A stretch of DNA of 13,522 nt from Kerstersia sp052103615 (GTDB lineage Bacteria; Pseudomonadota; Gammaproteobacteria; Burkholderiales; Burkholderiaceae_B), in NCBI RefSeq assembly GCF_052103615.1, contig NZ_JBQEKA010000083.1:1-13522 (forward strand). The letters are read 5' to 3'. Each line of letters starts with the position of its first letter. The stretch's first letter is position 1. Position numbers and translations under genes: made by a program. The notes under the pieces are model-generated. The model did not search any database. It had not been told where the DNA came from and saw only the letters and a list, made by a program, of their open reading frames with translations. Below are positions 1 through 7,351 of the stretch, one piece after another.

Positions 1-111
1 CTGTTTCATTTTTAACTTTGCAGTACCCATCCAAACGGCTGTGTGCCGCGGCGACGCCACTGCGTCCGGCCGCCAGCTTGCCGCTTATAACAACAACAAG
101 GAAAAATCATC

Positions 112-372
112 ATGTTGAAGAATATTTACCCGGATCAGTTGATCCCCAATGAACATACCGCCCTGAGCGACACGCGCCATATCAAGATTGGCGACCGCGT
201 TACCCTGGTGCTGGCAGGCAGCCAGCGGCCTATCGTCAGCACGGTGGAAATGATCGTCGATCTGTTCGGCAGCCCGACTTTCACCAGCCGCGCCAGCGGC
301 GCCAAGCGCATGCGTTTTCGCTTCCGCCCCCAGGATATTCATCACCTGGAACCGTCCCGCGCTGCCCGCTGA
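112..372 (+). CDS. Hypothetical protein, 86 aa
   Basis: I do not recognise this small protein. An AAGGA ribosome-binding site at 98-102 sits 9 bases before the ATG and supports the start. The product has no signal peptide and no membrane segment. It is fairly basic toward the C-terminus (KRMRFRFRPQD), and its middle alternates hydrophobic and polar residues (GDRVTLVLAG, STVEMIVDLFG), which suggests a small beta-rich fold. It stands alone on the plus strand, 154 bases before the DUF1838-type gene. The long minus-strand frames covering it are shadows without a good start. A coding role is likely because of the ribosome-binding site and normal codon use; the function is unknown. Confidence 0.65.
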   Translation: MLKNIYPDQLIPNEHTALSDTRHIKIGDRVTLVLAGSQRPIVSTVEMIVDLFGSPTFTSRASGAKRMRFRFRPQDIHHLEPSRAAR

Positions 373-399
373 CACCCCGCCGTTTGCGGCGCGCCAGAC

Positions 400-428
400 T
401 TGGGCTGCACCGCAAATACCGGTATGCT
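400..428 (+). promoter_or_regulatory. Possible sigma-70 promoter for the DUF1838-type gene
   Basis: TTGGGC (400-405) and TATGCT (423-428) are separated by exactly 17 bases in the gap before the gene at 527. The predicted transcription start near 435 would give a leader of about 90 bases. This rests on motif match only. Confidence 0.35.
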
Positions 429-526
429 GCCCGTTTTGCCGCACCGCCGGAAACACTGCAATGCCTGCCGTCACGGCAGCCTGACAGCGCACCCGCGGGG
501 CGGAACTGCCCCACTGGACGCTTACC

Positions 527-1390
527 ATGACCACCATCCCGGCCGCCGCAGACACTGCGGCTTCCCGCCCTGACTCCCTGCTGGACCTGTCCCGCCCCCA
601 AGACGCGCTACAGGCAGTGCGCAAGCTGCACGCCTCCACCCAAGACGGCAAGCCCGTGGTCTATCACTGGTCTGGCCATGCCTGGGCCCGCCGCGAGGGT
701 GAACCAGACCGCCTGCTGTTCCGTGTGGAAGGCATGAATATCCGTCAGGCCGGCACCTTGCAGGACCCGGCCCGCGGCCAAGGTTTTCGCCTGGTGTCGC
801 GTGAACTCATGCTGTATCTCGACCCGCGCAGCGGCGAGCCGCTCACGACCTGGCGCAACCCCTGGACGGAGCAAGAGCTTGAAGTCACGCATGTCGCCAA
901 TGACCCGGTGAATCAGCGCCCCTTTTTTGAGCGCGACCCGCAGGGCCGGCCTTTCACGGCGCCGTTCCGGATACAGGATGAACGGGTCTTCGCTCCCGCT
1001 GAAATTCCGCTGTTCTATCCCAATCCGATGGCAGGCGATTACCAGGACTATGTCGGCAATCACTATCACGCGATGGAAATCTTCGATTTCATCGCCGACC
1101 GCCAAACCTTGCTGAGCCGCGCAACCGATACGGCAGGGGCGGCGCTGGCCTGGGTGCGCATTGCGCCCTGGCTGCCCTTCATGCGCATGGGCAGCCGCCC
1201 CGGCCTGATGGTCTTCAATGCCATGGGCCAAAGCGTTGATGGCATCGCCGCCTTGCCGCCCGTGCTGCAGACCGCTATCCGCGACACGTATCCGCAATAC
1301 GATGCCCCGCCGCCGCTGGACGATGCCCGCCCGAACGCCACAAGCTGGACGGTGGCCCGCCAAGCCATCGACAGCGCCCGGCGCGGCTGA
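527..1390 (+). CDS. DUF1838 family protein
   Basis: This 287-aa protein matches my memory of the DUF1838 family, whose function is not established. Family-like segments are the early 'VYHWSGHAWARREGE' stretch (45-59), 'RVEGMNIRQ' (66-74), 'LYLDPRSGEPLTTWRNPWT' (96-114), 'HVANDPVN' (122-129), and a later part with 'YHAMEIFDF' (180-188) and 'WLPFMRMGSRPG' (215-226). There is no convincing signal peptide: the N-terminal 15 residues are Ala/Thr-rich without a hydrophobic core, so the protein is probably cytoplasmic. The ribosome-binding site before ATG 527 is weak (GGACG), so the exact start is less certain than the frame. It ends 12 bases from the end of a convergent membrane-protein gene and has its own candidate terminator. 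Confidence 0.75.
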   Translation: MTTIPAAADTAASRPDSLLDLSRPQDALQAVRKLHASTQDGKPVVYHWSGHAWARREGEPDRLLFRVEGMNIRQAGTLQDPARGQGFRLVSRELMLYLDPRSGEPLTTWRNPWTEQELEVTHVANDPVNQRPFFERDPQGRPFTAPFRIQDERVFAPAEIPLFYPNPMAGDYQDYVGNHYHAMEIFDFIADRQTLLSRATDTAGAALAWVRIAPWLPFMRMGSRPGLMVFNAMGQSVDGIAALPPVLQTAIRDTYPQYDAPPPLDDARPNATSWTVARQAIDSARRG

Positions 1391-1403
1391 CCCGGGCCTT
1401 TTT
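1376..1403 (+). terminator. Candidate intrinsic terminator of the DUF1838-type gene
   Basis: GCCCGG (1376-1381) pairs with CCGGGC (1392-1397) across a 10-base loop and is followed by CTTTTT. It overlaps the last codons of the gene. There is no T tract in the opposite direction, so it should act on the plus strand only. Confidence 0.45.
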
Positions 1404-2266
1404 CAGCTCAACGGATCCGCCAGCCGGCTTTCCTTCATCAGCAGCAAGCCGCCCACCATGAAACCCAGGGCGCCCAGCCCCAGATGCACATTGGCCAGCG
1501 TGGCTACCCACGCGGCCTCGTGCAGGTGTTGCGGCACATACGCCAGCACGGCTGCCGTCATGAAGAAAATACAGCCCCAAAGATTGATGAACGCAATCTG
1601 CCAGGCCAATTCTTTCGGGCGCCAGCTCCAATAGGCATGACTGGTTTCCAGCATGGCCAGATAGCCTGACACCAGGAACAATACCGAACCGACCATATCT
1701 GGCGCCCAGACAAAAGTATCCTGCAGATACCAGTTCGGCGGCGTGCCTATGCTGTCATAGGTATTGATATTGAACGCCAGAGTGCCGATGAACTGCGCCA
1801 GGGTGCTGAGCCAGCCGGCGCTGCGCGGGTGCCAGCCTATCAGCGCCAGGCGCTGCGCCTGCACTGCTGATGGCTGCACGGAAAAAGCCGGCGCATTGGC
1901 GGACTGGAAATGCTGCATATAGGCCGCCACCGTGAACGGAATGGAGCCCAGGAAAAAAATCATGCCCAGCTGCGCGCCGGAACAGCCCAGGCTGCCTGGC
2001 ACCAGCGACAACAGCGCTCCGACCAGAAACAGGAGTGCCCCCACGGCAAACAGGCCCCCTACGATCCGGTTATACCCGGCCGTGCGCCACACTGGCAGCA
2101 AGGCGTGCTCTTGCGCCCTCGCAGCGCGCATCAGGCCCTTGCGGTTTTGCCTGGCGCTCCAGACGATCAAGCGCCCATGCTGCATGAAACGGCGCAAGGT
2201 AACGAAAGGCCCCGCGCCAAAACTGGCCATGCCATGGCTGCCAGGACGCTCCGGCAGCAAACTCAT
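1403..2266 (-). CDS. Six-helix integral membrane protein of unknown function
   Basis: This 287-aa protein starts with ATG at 2266, preceded by a GGGAG-like ribosome-binding site. About 65 soluble, Arg-rich residues come first. Six hydrophobic segments follow at roughly 69-90, 99-117, 151-168, 189-207, 223-244 and 253-277, so it is an inner-membrane protein. Distinctive segments include 'YNRIVGGLFAVGALLFLVG' in helix 1, 'FNINTYDS' (165-172), 'DTFVWAPDMVGS' (183-194) and 'AYWSWRPKELAWQIAFINL' (211-229). Helix 1 recalls YrhK-type hypothetical proteins, but I do not assign the family firmly. No catalytic or transport motif is visible. It is convergent with the DUF1838-type gene and divergent from the PIG-L gene, so it is probably transcribed alone. 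An in-frame ATG at codon 13 is an alternative start. Confidence 0.75.
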   Translation of the reverse strand: MSLLPERPGSHGMASFGAGPFVTLRRFMQHGRLIVWSARQNRKGLMRAARAQEHALLPVWRTAGYNRIVGGLFAVGALLFLVGALLSLVPGSLGCSGAQLGMIFFLGSIPFTVAAYMQHFQSANAPAFSVQPSAVQAQRLALIGWHPRSAGWLSTLAQFIGTLAFNINTYDSIGTPPNWYLQDTFVWAPDMVGSVLFLVSGYLAMLETSHAYWSWRPKELAWQIAFINLWGCIFFMTAAVLAYVPQHLHEAAWVATLANVHLGLGALGFMVGGLLLMKESRLADPLS

Positions 2267-2528
2267 GCCCCGCTCCCGGCTGCCTGGCGGCTGCCAGACC
2301 TCAAACCTTCATTTCCATCCATCATTCCTGCTCCATGACCAACGCTGCACTGCAGCGATATCGCTTCGGGATTATCGGCGACAAAGCCCGCCCCCGAAAC
2401 CGCCGACTGTTAAAAAAAGCCATCCCGCCGCCAGCAGGAACACGCCTCGTACCGCGGCCGGTCATCTTTCAGGCGCATAATTTGCGTCCGGATTTCTGCC
2501 GCCTGTGTTTTCCTGTCTCGTCACGATC

Positions 2529-4886
2529 ATGCCGCTCTCTTTTCCGCGCCTTGCCGCCGCCTGTCTGGCAGGGGCTGCTGCCATCCCCCGTCCCGGGTCT
2601 GAGCGCTTGAAATCCAGAGGCCTGAGCGCGGTCTGCTTCAACGCGGTCTGCTTCCACGCGGCCTGCTTCAGCGCGGCTCGGTTCTGCTCAGCACGCTTCA
2701 GCGCCCTATTTTTGAGCGCCGCATTATTCGGCACTGCATTCCTAAGCACCGTATTACTAAGCACTACATGCCAGGCAGCCATCCCGGCAGCCCTGCCCGC
2801 GGCGCCCCAGCCGCCCTCGCCCTCAGCCCCGGCCCCGGCTCCTGCTTTCACCGCCGGGCACACTGCGCCCGCGCCCTGGCACACCGGCACGGCCGGGGAC
2901 TGCCACGGCATGCGCGACCTGGCCATCGTCGCGCACATGGACGACGACCTGCTCTTCATGAATCCCGACCTGCAAAATGCCATCCAGGCCGGCGCCTGCC
3001 TGGCGGTGCTCTACCTGACGGCCAGCGAAAGGGATGAAGGCGCCAGCTACATGCTGGAACGCGAACGCGCAGTCAGGGCGGCGCACGCCCATCTGGCAGG
3101 CCTGCCGGATCAATGGGAGGCCGACCAGATCCGCATCGCTGGCCACACCCTGGCGCGGCAAAGGCTGCGCGGCCGCCCAGGCTTGCAGCTGATTCACATG
3201 CGCCTGCAGGACCCATGGCTGGGGCACGGCTGGGGCAGCCTGACGCCGTTGAGCCGTGCCGAAACCATCCCCGGCCAAGTGGCGGAAACACTGGGAGAAT
3301 TCCGCGAACAGTATGACCGCGCCGCCCTCGTCGATACGCTGGCCGCCCTGATCCAGGCCTACCAGCCCAGCACTATCCGGCATCTGGATGACACCAGCAC
3401 GATTCCCTACACCGCCCTTTGCTGGCGTTGCGCCGGGCATAGCCACCCCGACCACATTGCCAGCGCCAGGCTGACTCGCGAAGCGATACAGCGCCTGCCC
3501 GGCAGCTACACGGCCATCGGCTATATCGACTACCCCGCGCAGGAACGAGCCGCCAACCTCACCGCCGCGGCAGCCGCCGCCAAAACCGATACGTTCCTGC
3601 GTTACGCCTGGCTGGACCGGCGCTACTGCGCCCAAGGCCATGATTGCCGCCAGCCCTATGGCCCCACCGCGGCCTGGGTTGCGCGCAGCTACTATCAAAC
3701 CCGCCATGACACCCCAGCCGCGCTGGCCGCAGGCAGCCGTGGCGACCTGATACTCGCCACGACAGACGAATGGAGCAATACCGCCACCGCCTGGCACCTC
3801 GCGCCTGGCAATTGGACACCCCTGAGCAGCAGCCAGGCGGCTGAAGCCCCGCTGTCTTTCAGTTGGCCCGATGGCGCGGCTGGCCTGCTGCTGCGCGATG
3901 CCTTGGGTACCGTCTGGAGCACTCGCCAGGACCCCGCCAGCGCCGCCTGGCAGGCCTGGCAAGCCTTGGCAGGCATGCGTATCCAGCAGCCGCCCGTCCT
4001 GGCGCCCCAGACCGGCGCCGCCATTGCCCTGGGAAATGACGGCCTGCTCTACTGGAGCCGCGCCTTGCCCCCTGCCCCTGAACGGCCGCCCGGCGCGGCA
4101 GACTGGCGCTGGCAAGACTGGCAGCCGCTGCCGCGCCTGCCTGCTGCCAGCTCTGCCAGCGCCCATGCCGCCATTCTGCTGGACGATACCGGCCGCCTGC
4201 ATGCCTTCGATATCGCCCAGGATGGCCAGCTCTATGCCACACGCCAGAACCTGCCTGCGGCAACTGGCTGGAGCAATTGGCAGCCGCTGACGGCCCCCGC
4301 CAGCAGTGGCGGCCTGGCGGCCTTCATGCATGAAGGGCAGCAAAACCTCTATCTGCGCGGGCAGGACGGCATGCTTTATCACCTGCGCCGCCCTGGCCCG
4401 GACGCTGCCTGGCAGGCGCCGCAGGCCCTGGCCTTGCGTTACGTCGGACAACCCGCGCTCGGGCTGGATGACGATGGCGAACTCGTGATTGCCGCCCTGG
4501 AGCAACCCGGCGGCGCCGTCTGGATACTGGAAGAAGATGCGGCGCCATTGCGGCTGATGCCCCATGCCGGTTCCGCCCCCGCGCTCAAAACCCTGGGCGG
4601 CGCCCTGCATCTTGCCGCCAGGCGCAGCGGCGCGGCGCAGGCCTATGAGCTATGGCGCCGCGACCCGCGCAGCGATACCTGGGCGCTGGAAGCCACGGCA
4701 ACGGCCTCGGCTCCCGCCCTGCCCGCTTCCGGCACGGCAGTACCCGCAGTACCGTCGCCACTGCCACCACTGCCGCCACTGCCGCCGCAGGCCCCACTGG
4801 TGCCACTGCCCCCATTGCCGCCGTCCCCTGCTCCCGCGCAGCCAGGCCCCGCCATGCCAGCGGCAGCCGCCACTCCCAACCGCTAA
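2529..4886 (+). CDS. PIG-L (LmbE-like) deacetylase with C-terminal propeller-like region
   Basis: Numbering is from ATG 2529 (785 aa). The catalytic domain covers about 130-390. 'AHMDDD' at 135-140 is the family's AHPDDE zinc motif and 'HSHPDH' at 304-309 supplies the remaining metal ligand; family members remove N-acetyl groups from amino-sugar substrates. 'DLLFMNPDL' following the motif is usual in the large, multidomain members. Residues about 400-710 contain repeated 'WxxWQxL' and 'DxxGxLY' segments, resembling a PLL/fucolectin-type beta-propeller that may bind glycan. The last ~48 residues are proline-rich (PPLPPLPP). Residues 34-78 come from a degenerate 15-bp tandem repeat and end in a hydrophobic stretch with a cleavage-like 'TTCQA-AIP', so export is likely. 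The start is unsure: GTG 2505, ATG 2529 and TTG 2607 are in frame and none has a good ribosome-binding site. The native substrate is unknown. Confidence 0.8.
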   Translation: MPLSFPRLAAACLAGAAAIPRPGSERLKSRGLSAVCFNAVCFHAACFSAARFCSARFSALFLSAALFGTAFLSTVLLSTTCQAAIPAALPAAPQPPSPSAPAPAPAFTAGHTAPAPWHTGTAGDCHGMRDLAIVAHMDDDLLFMNPDLQNAIQAGACLAVLYLTASERDEGASYMLERERAVRAAHAHLAGLPDQWEADQIRIAGHTLARQRLRGRPGLQLIHMRLQDPWLGHGWGSLTPLSRAETIPGQVAETLGEFREQYDRAALVDTLAALIQAYQPSTIRHLDDTSTIPYTALCWRCAGHSHPDHIASARLTREAIQRLPGSYTAIGYIDYPAQERAANLTAAAAAAKTDTFLRYAWLDRRYCAQGHDCRQPYGPTAAWVARSYYQTRHDTPAALAAGSRGDLILATTDEWSNTATAWHLAPGNWTPLSSSQAAEAPLSFSWPDGAAGLLLRDALGTVWSTRQDPASAAWQAWQALAGMRIQQPPVLAPQTGAAIALGNDGLLYWSRALPPAPERPPGAADWRWQDWQPLPRLPAASSASAHAAILLDDTGRLHAFDIAQDGQLYATRQNLPAATGWSNWQPLTAPASSGGLAAFMHEGQQNLYLRGQDGMLYHLRRPGPDAAWQAPQALALRYVGQPALGLDDDGELVIAALEQPGGAVWILEEDAAPLRLMPHAGSAPALKTLGGALHLAARRSGAAQAYELWRRDPRSDTWALEATATASAPALPASGTAVPAVPSPLPPLPPLPPQAPLVPLPPLPPSPAPAQPGPAMPAAAATPNR
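2628..2762 (+). repeat. Nine degenerate 15-bp tandem repeats inside the PIG-L gene
   Basis: Nine in-frame 15-bp units follow one another, the first two being nearly identical GCGGTCTGCTTC(A/C)AC. They decay toward units such as ACCGTATTACTAAGC. They encode pentads of the form [A/S/T]-[V/A/L]-x-[F/L]-[S/N/H/C/G]: AVCFN, AVCFH, AACFS, AARFC, SARFS, ALFLS, AALFG, TAFLS, TVLLS. Composition drifts from GC-rich to AT-rich units along the array, while the hydrophobic residue at position 4 is kept. Confidence 0.8.
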
Positions 4887-5074
4887 GGCAGCCCTGACAC
4901 GCCGTTAAGGATAGTCACGGCCACGCGGGCAAATGAAACCAGCGACCGCAAAGCGCGTTAAGCTTTACGTCTGCGGCGGCTAGCTGCTGCCCTGTATTGC
5001 CGCCACCCTGTATCACCGCAACCATGGCGGCCGCCATAGCCGCTGCGATAGCCGCCACCCGAGAGGAAATCACC

Positions 5075-5926
5075 ATGCGCCTGGGACGCTCCCGAGCCAG
5101 CCAGAACGTCGAAGACCGCCGCAGCAGCGGGCCGCGTGTCGGGCGCGGCAGTATTGGCGTCGGTACCATTGTGCTGGCGCTGGTCGCCATGTATTTCGGC
5201 ATAGATCCCGCTGTCGTCCTGCAAATGGCGGATGGCGGAGGCCCGGCGACCACAGCCCAGCCAGGCCGCACCGGCACGCCTGACGATGCTCAAGGCCAAT
5301 TCGTGGCACGCGTGCTGGGCGACACGGAAGATACCTGGCGCGGCATCTTCAATCAGCAGACCAATGGCCGCTATCAGGATGCCACCCTGGTGCTGTACCG
5401 GGGCGCCACCCCGACCGCCTGCGGCACCGGCCAAGCCGCCATGGGGCCGTTCTATTGCCCGCTGGACACGCGTGTTTACCTGGACCTGGCATTTTTCGAT
5501 GAAATGGAACATAAGCTGGGCGCGCCAGGCGAATTTGCCCGCGCCTATGTCATGGCGCATGAAATCGGCCACCATGTGCAGAATCAGCTCGGCACCCTGA
5601 AGCGCGTGCAGGATATGCAGCAACGCGTTTCCCGCACGGAAGCCAACCGCCTCTCGGTTCAGCTGGAATTGCAGGCGGATTGCTATGCCGGCGTCTGGGC
5701 CCATCACGCCGAAGCCGAACGCAATATCCTGGAAGCTGGTGATATCGAAAGCGGCCTCGGGGCGGCCAGCGCCGTAGGCGATGACACTTTGCAGCGCCGC
5801 CAGGGCGGCAGTGTCGTTCCGGACTCATTTACCCACGGAACCTCCGCCCAGCGCATGCAATGGTTTCAGCGCGGCTATGACAGCGGCCGCCTGCGGGATT
5901 GCGATACCTTCGGCAACGCGCGCTGA
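5075..5926 (+). CDS. ypfJ: Neutral zinc metallopeptidase, YpfJ-like
   Basis: ATG 5075 is preceded by GAGAGGAAA, a strong ribosome-binding site, giving 283 aa, about the length of E. coli YpfJ. An upstream in-frame start at 4997 would only add a low-complexity Ala/Ile stretch and is rejected. Residues about 27-43 (IGVGTIVLALVAMYFG) form one membrane anchor, so the catalytic domain is probably periplasmic. The zinc-binding HExxH motif is H162-E-I-G-H166 in 'AHEIGHHVQNQLG', and E198 in 'LELQADCYAGVWAHHAE' is the likely third ligand. 'FYCPLDTRVYLDLAFFDE', ahead of the motif, is typical of the family. Family members are putative metallopeptidases with poorly known substrates. The gene lies 188 bases after the PIG-L gene, so co-transcription is possible but not shown. 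The symbol is by homology only. Confidence 0.9.
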   Translation: MRLGRSRASQNVEDRRSSGPRVGRGSIGVGTIVLALVAMYFGIDPAVVLQMADGGGPATTAQPGRTGTPDDAQGQFVARVLGDTEDTWRGIFNQQTNGRYQDATLVLYRGATPTACGTGQAAMGPFYCPLDTRVYLDLAFFDEMEHKLGAPGEFARAYVMAHEIGHHVQNQLGTLKRVQDMQQRVSRTEANRLSVQLELQADCYAGVWAHHAEAERNILEAGDIESGLGAASAVGDDTLQRRQGGSVVPDSFTHGTSAQRMQWFQRGYDSGRLRDCDTFGNAR

Positions 5927-5933
5927 ACCCGGC

Positions 5934-5954
5934 GCGGCCGCCTGCGGTTTTTTT
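5934..5954 (+). terminator. Weak candidate terminator between convergent genes
   Basis: The 30-base gap between the metallopeptidase and the HxlR gene holds a GC-rich stretch followed by seven T residues (5948-5954). I cannot draw a stem longer than 4-5 bp directly before the T tract, so termination here is plausible but weakly supported. Confidence 0.25.
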
Positions 5955-5956
5955 CC

Positions 5957-6403
5957 TCAGGCGCTGCCGCGCTCCCCATAAGCCGCCCGGGCATCACGAA
6001 TTCTGTCGTGGTGGCCATCCGCCCAACTGACCAGCGCCCGCATGGGCAACAAAAAGGAATGCCCCAGCTCCGTCAAGGCGTATTCCACCCTCGGCGGCAC
6101 CTCCGCATAAACAGTCCGGGCGACAAAACCGTCCTGCTCCAGGCGCTTGAGCGTGCGCGACAGCATCTGCCGGGAAATCCCTTCGACCTCCCGGCCCAGT
6201 TCATTGAAGCGCATGACAGGCTGACGCCCCAGCGCTTCAAGAATCAGCAAGCTCCATTGATCGCCGATCCGATCCAGCACATCGCGGATTGGACAGGGCT
6301 GCCAAGCCGGCAAGGCCAAACCGCCGCCGGCCTTGCCCGGCATGCGCCCAGCGTTAGCCATACCGTCATTTGCCATCCCGCTCTTAGAGAATTCACCCGC
6401 CAT
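5957..6403 (-). CDS. HxlR family transcriptional regulator
   Basis: This is a winged-helix DNA-binding repressor or activator. The hallmark segment 'CPIRDVLDRIGDQWSLLIL' is followed by 'MRFNELGREVEGISRQMLS', the recognition region, and 'LKRLEQDGFVART', the wing. I chose ATG 6403 (148 aa) because AGGA lies six bases upstream of it; ATG 6409 and TTG 6430 are in frame alternatives with poorer spacing. The N-terminal ~25 residues are Gly/Met-rich and variable. The one cysteine in the protein (residue 37, in QPCPIRD) sits where redox- and electrophile-sensing members such as YodB and HypR carry theirs. The gene is divergent from an NAD(P)H-binding oxidoreductase, and a perfect palindrome lies between them. 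This is the usual layout for a regulator acting on its neighbour. Confidence 0.92.
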   Translation of the reverse strand: MAGEFSKSGMANDGMANAGRMPGKAGGGLALPAWQPCPIRDVLDRIGDQWSLLILEALGRQPVMRFNELGREVEGISRQMLSRTLKRLEQDGFVARTVYAEVPPRVEYALTELGHSFLLPMRALVSWADGHHDRIRDARAAYGERGSA

Positions 6404-6500
6404 ATCCATTCCTGTCTGCCGCGGCCTCAACCGGCACGCGCTACCAGAAAGTATAGGGCAAGGTCAGCCCGCCGTGACCTGATCACCGCCGGGTGACTTC

Positions 6501-6529
6501 TTGCGCAGCGCGGCAAAAATCCCTAGTAT
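6501..6529 (+). promoter_or_regulatory. Sigma-70-like promoter of the NAD(P)H-binding oxidoreductase
   Basis: TTGCGC (6501-6506) and TAGTAT (6524-6529) are 17 bases apart, in the gap between the divergent genes. Transcription would start near 6536, exactly where the palindrome begins, so a bound repressor would block initiation. Confidence 0.55.
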
Positions 6530-6535
6530 TCCCCC

Positions 6536-6558
6536 ATTGGTCTAATTATTAGACCAAT
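6536..6558. promoter_or_regulatory. Perfect 23-bp palindrome, likely HxlR operator
   Basis: ATTGGTCTAA (6536-6545) and TTAGACCAAT (6549-6558) are exact reverse complements around a 3-base centre, TTA. It is A+T-rich in a GC-rich context and lies downstream of the -10 box, 56 bases before the ATG of the oxidoreductase. Its size fits a dimeric winged-helix protein. Binding by the adjacent HxlR protein is inferred. Confidence 0.7.
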
Positions 6559-6614
6559 GAAAATCCTCCAGCGCTATTCCTCTTTCCAAGCACGGTATTC
6601 AAGGAGAACAACAC

Positions 6615-7226
6615 ATGGCCCATATCGCTCTCATCGGTGCCTCCGGACAAGCCGGTTCCCGCATTCTCAAAGAACTGTCCGACCGCGGCCATCAGGTCAC
6701 CGCACTGGCGCGCCACCCGGAAAAAATCGCCGCCCTGCCCGGCGTGACGGCCCGCCAGGCGGATGTCTATGACCAGGCCGGCCTGGTCCACGCCCTGCGC
6801 GGCCACGATGCCGTCATCAGCGCCGTGCATTTCACCGCCAGCGACACCGCCGCCCTGCTTGCAGCCGTGAAGGCCGCCGGCGTGCCGCGCTACCTGGTGG
6901 TCGGCGGCGCAGGCAGCCTGGAAGTCGCCCCGGGCCAGCGCGTGCTGGATTTACCGGATTTCCCTGCCGCCTACCTGGCCGAAGCCCGCAAAGGCGCCGA
7001 ATTCCTGGAGCAGCTGCGCGCCGAGACGGCACTGGACTGGACCTTCCTCTCGCCGTCGGCGGAATTCACGGCGGGCGAACGCACGGGCAAGTTCCGGCTA
7101 GGCAAAGATACCCTCCTCAGCAATGAAACCGGCAGCCGCATTTCCTTCGAGGATTACGCCATTGCCCTGGCAGACGAACTGGAACGGCCTGCGCACTCGC
7201 GTCAGCGCTTCACTGTCGGCTATTAA
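6615..7226 (+). CDS. NAD(P)H-binding oxidoreductase (atypical SDR, NmrA/YwnB-like)
   Basis: This 203-aa protein begins with a Rossmann dinucleotide-binding motif, 'IALIGASGQAGSRIL', with the glycines at 8, 11 and 14. It continues with 'ALARHPEKIAALPGVTARQADVYD', in which the basic residues after the second strand suggest NADP(H). 'RYLVVGGAGSLEVAPG' and 'WTFLSPSAEFTAGERTGKFR' are typical of the atypical short-chain dehydrogenase group that includes YwnB. AAGGAG at 6601-6606 lies eight bases before the ATG. The protein is cytoplasmic. Its substrate cannot be read from the sequence. Genes of this type beside HxlR regulators are often linked to quinone or electrophile stress, which would fit here, but that is inference. 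It is probably expressed alone: the repeats and terminator that follow end the unit. Confidence 0.88.
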   Translation: MAHIALIGASGQAGSRILKELSDRGHQVTALARHPEKIAALPGVTARQADVYDQAGLVHALRGHDAVISAVHFTASDTAALLAAVKAAGVPRYLVVGGAGSLEVAPGQRVLDLPDFPAAYLAEARKGAEFLEQLRAETALDWTFLSPSAEFTAGERTGKFRLGKDTLLSNETGSRISFEDYAIALADELERPAHSRQRFTVGY

Positions 7227-7249
7227 TTTGGCTATGAGTGTCGGCGATG

Positions 7250-7314
7250 AATGTTGCCGACTAATGTTGCCGACTAATGTTGCCGACTAATGCCACCTAC
7301 TAATGTCACCGACT
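7250..7314. repeat. Five 13-bp tandem repeats, intergenic
   Basis: Three exact copies of AATGTTGCCGACT (7250-7262, 7263-7275, 7276-7288) are followed by two diverged copies, AATGCCACCTACT and AATGTCACCGACT (to 7314). They begin 23 bases after the stop codon of the oxidoreductase. There are no spacers, so this is a simple array and not CRISPR. The rest of the 7227-7580 gap holds a terminator and the leader of cycA; I see no gene in it. Confidence 0.9.
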
Positions 7315-7351
7315 GACGCCGGATAGCGCCCTAAGCGCCCCGCCCCGTCTG

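Noticed and set aside
81..102. TATAAC box just before the first gene
   Set aside because: It would put transcription start on top of the ribosome-binding site, and no -35 box lies at the right distance.
608..1363. 251-aa minus-strand frame opposite the DUF1838-type gene
   Set aside because: It has no recognisable motif, no ribosome-binding site, and full overlap with a well-supported plus-strand gene.
2462..2983. Minus-strand frame with pentads such as ALKQT over the 15-bp repeats
   Set aside because: A 15-bp tandem repeat gives pentads on both strands. The plus frame continues into a recognisable enzyme and the minus frame does not.
2823..4610. 595-aa minus-strand open frame opposite the PIG-L gene
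   Set aside because: It is the antisense shadow of a GC-rich gene. Its translation is Gly/Ala/Arg-rich with no motif, whereas the plus strand carries intact zinc motifs.
4997..5074. Upstream start adding 26 residues to the metallopeptidase
   Set aside because: The added part is low-complexity Ala/Ile and lacks a ribosome-binding site, while ATG 5075 has GAGAGGAAA before it.
7250..7314. CRISPR array at the 13-bp repeats (and at 10731-10785)
   Set aside because: The units are directly adjacent with no spacers, and there are no cas genes.
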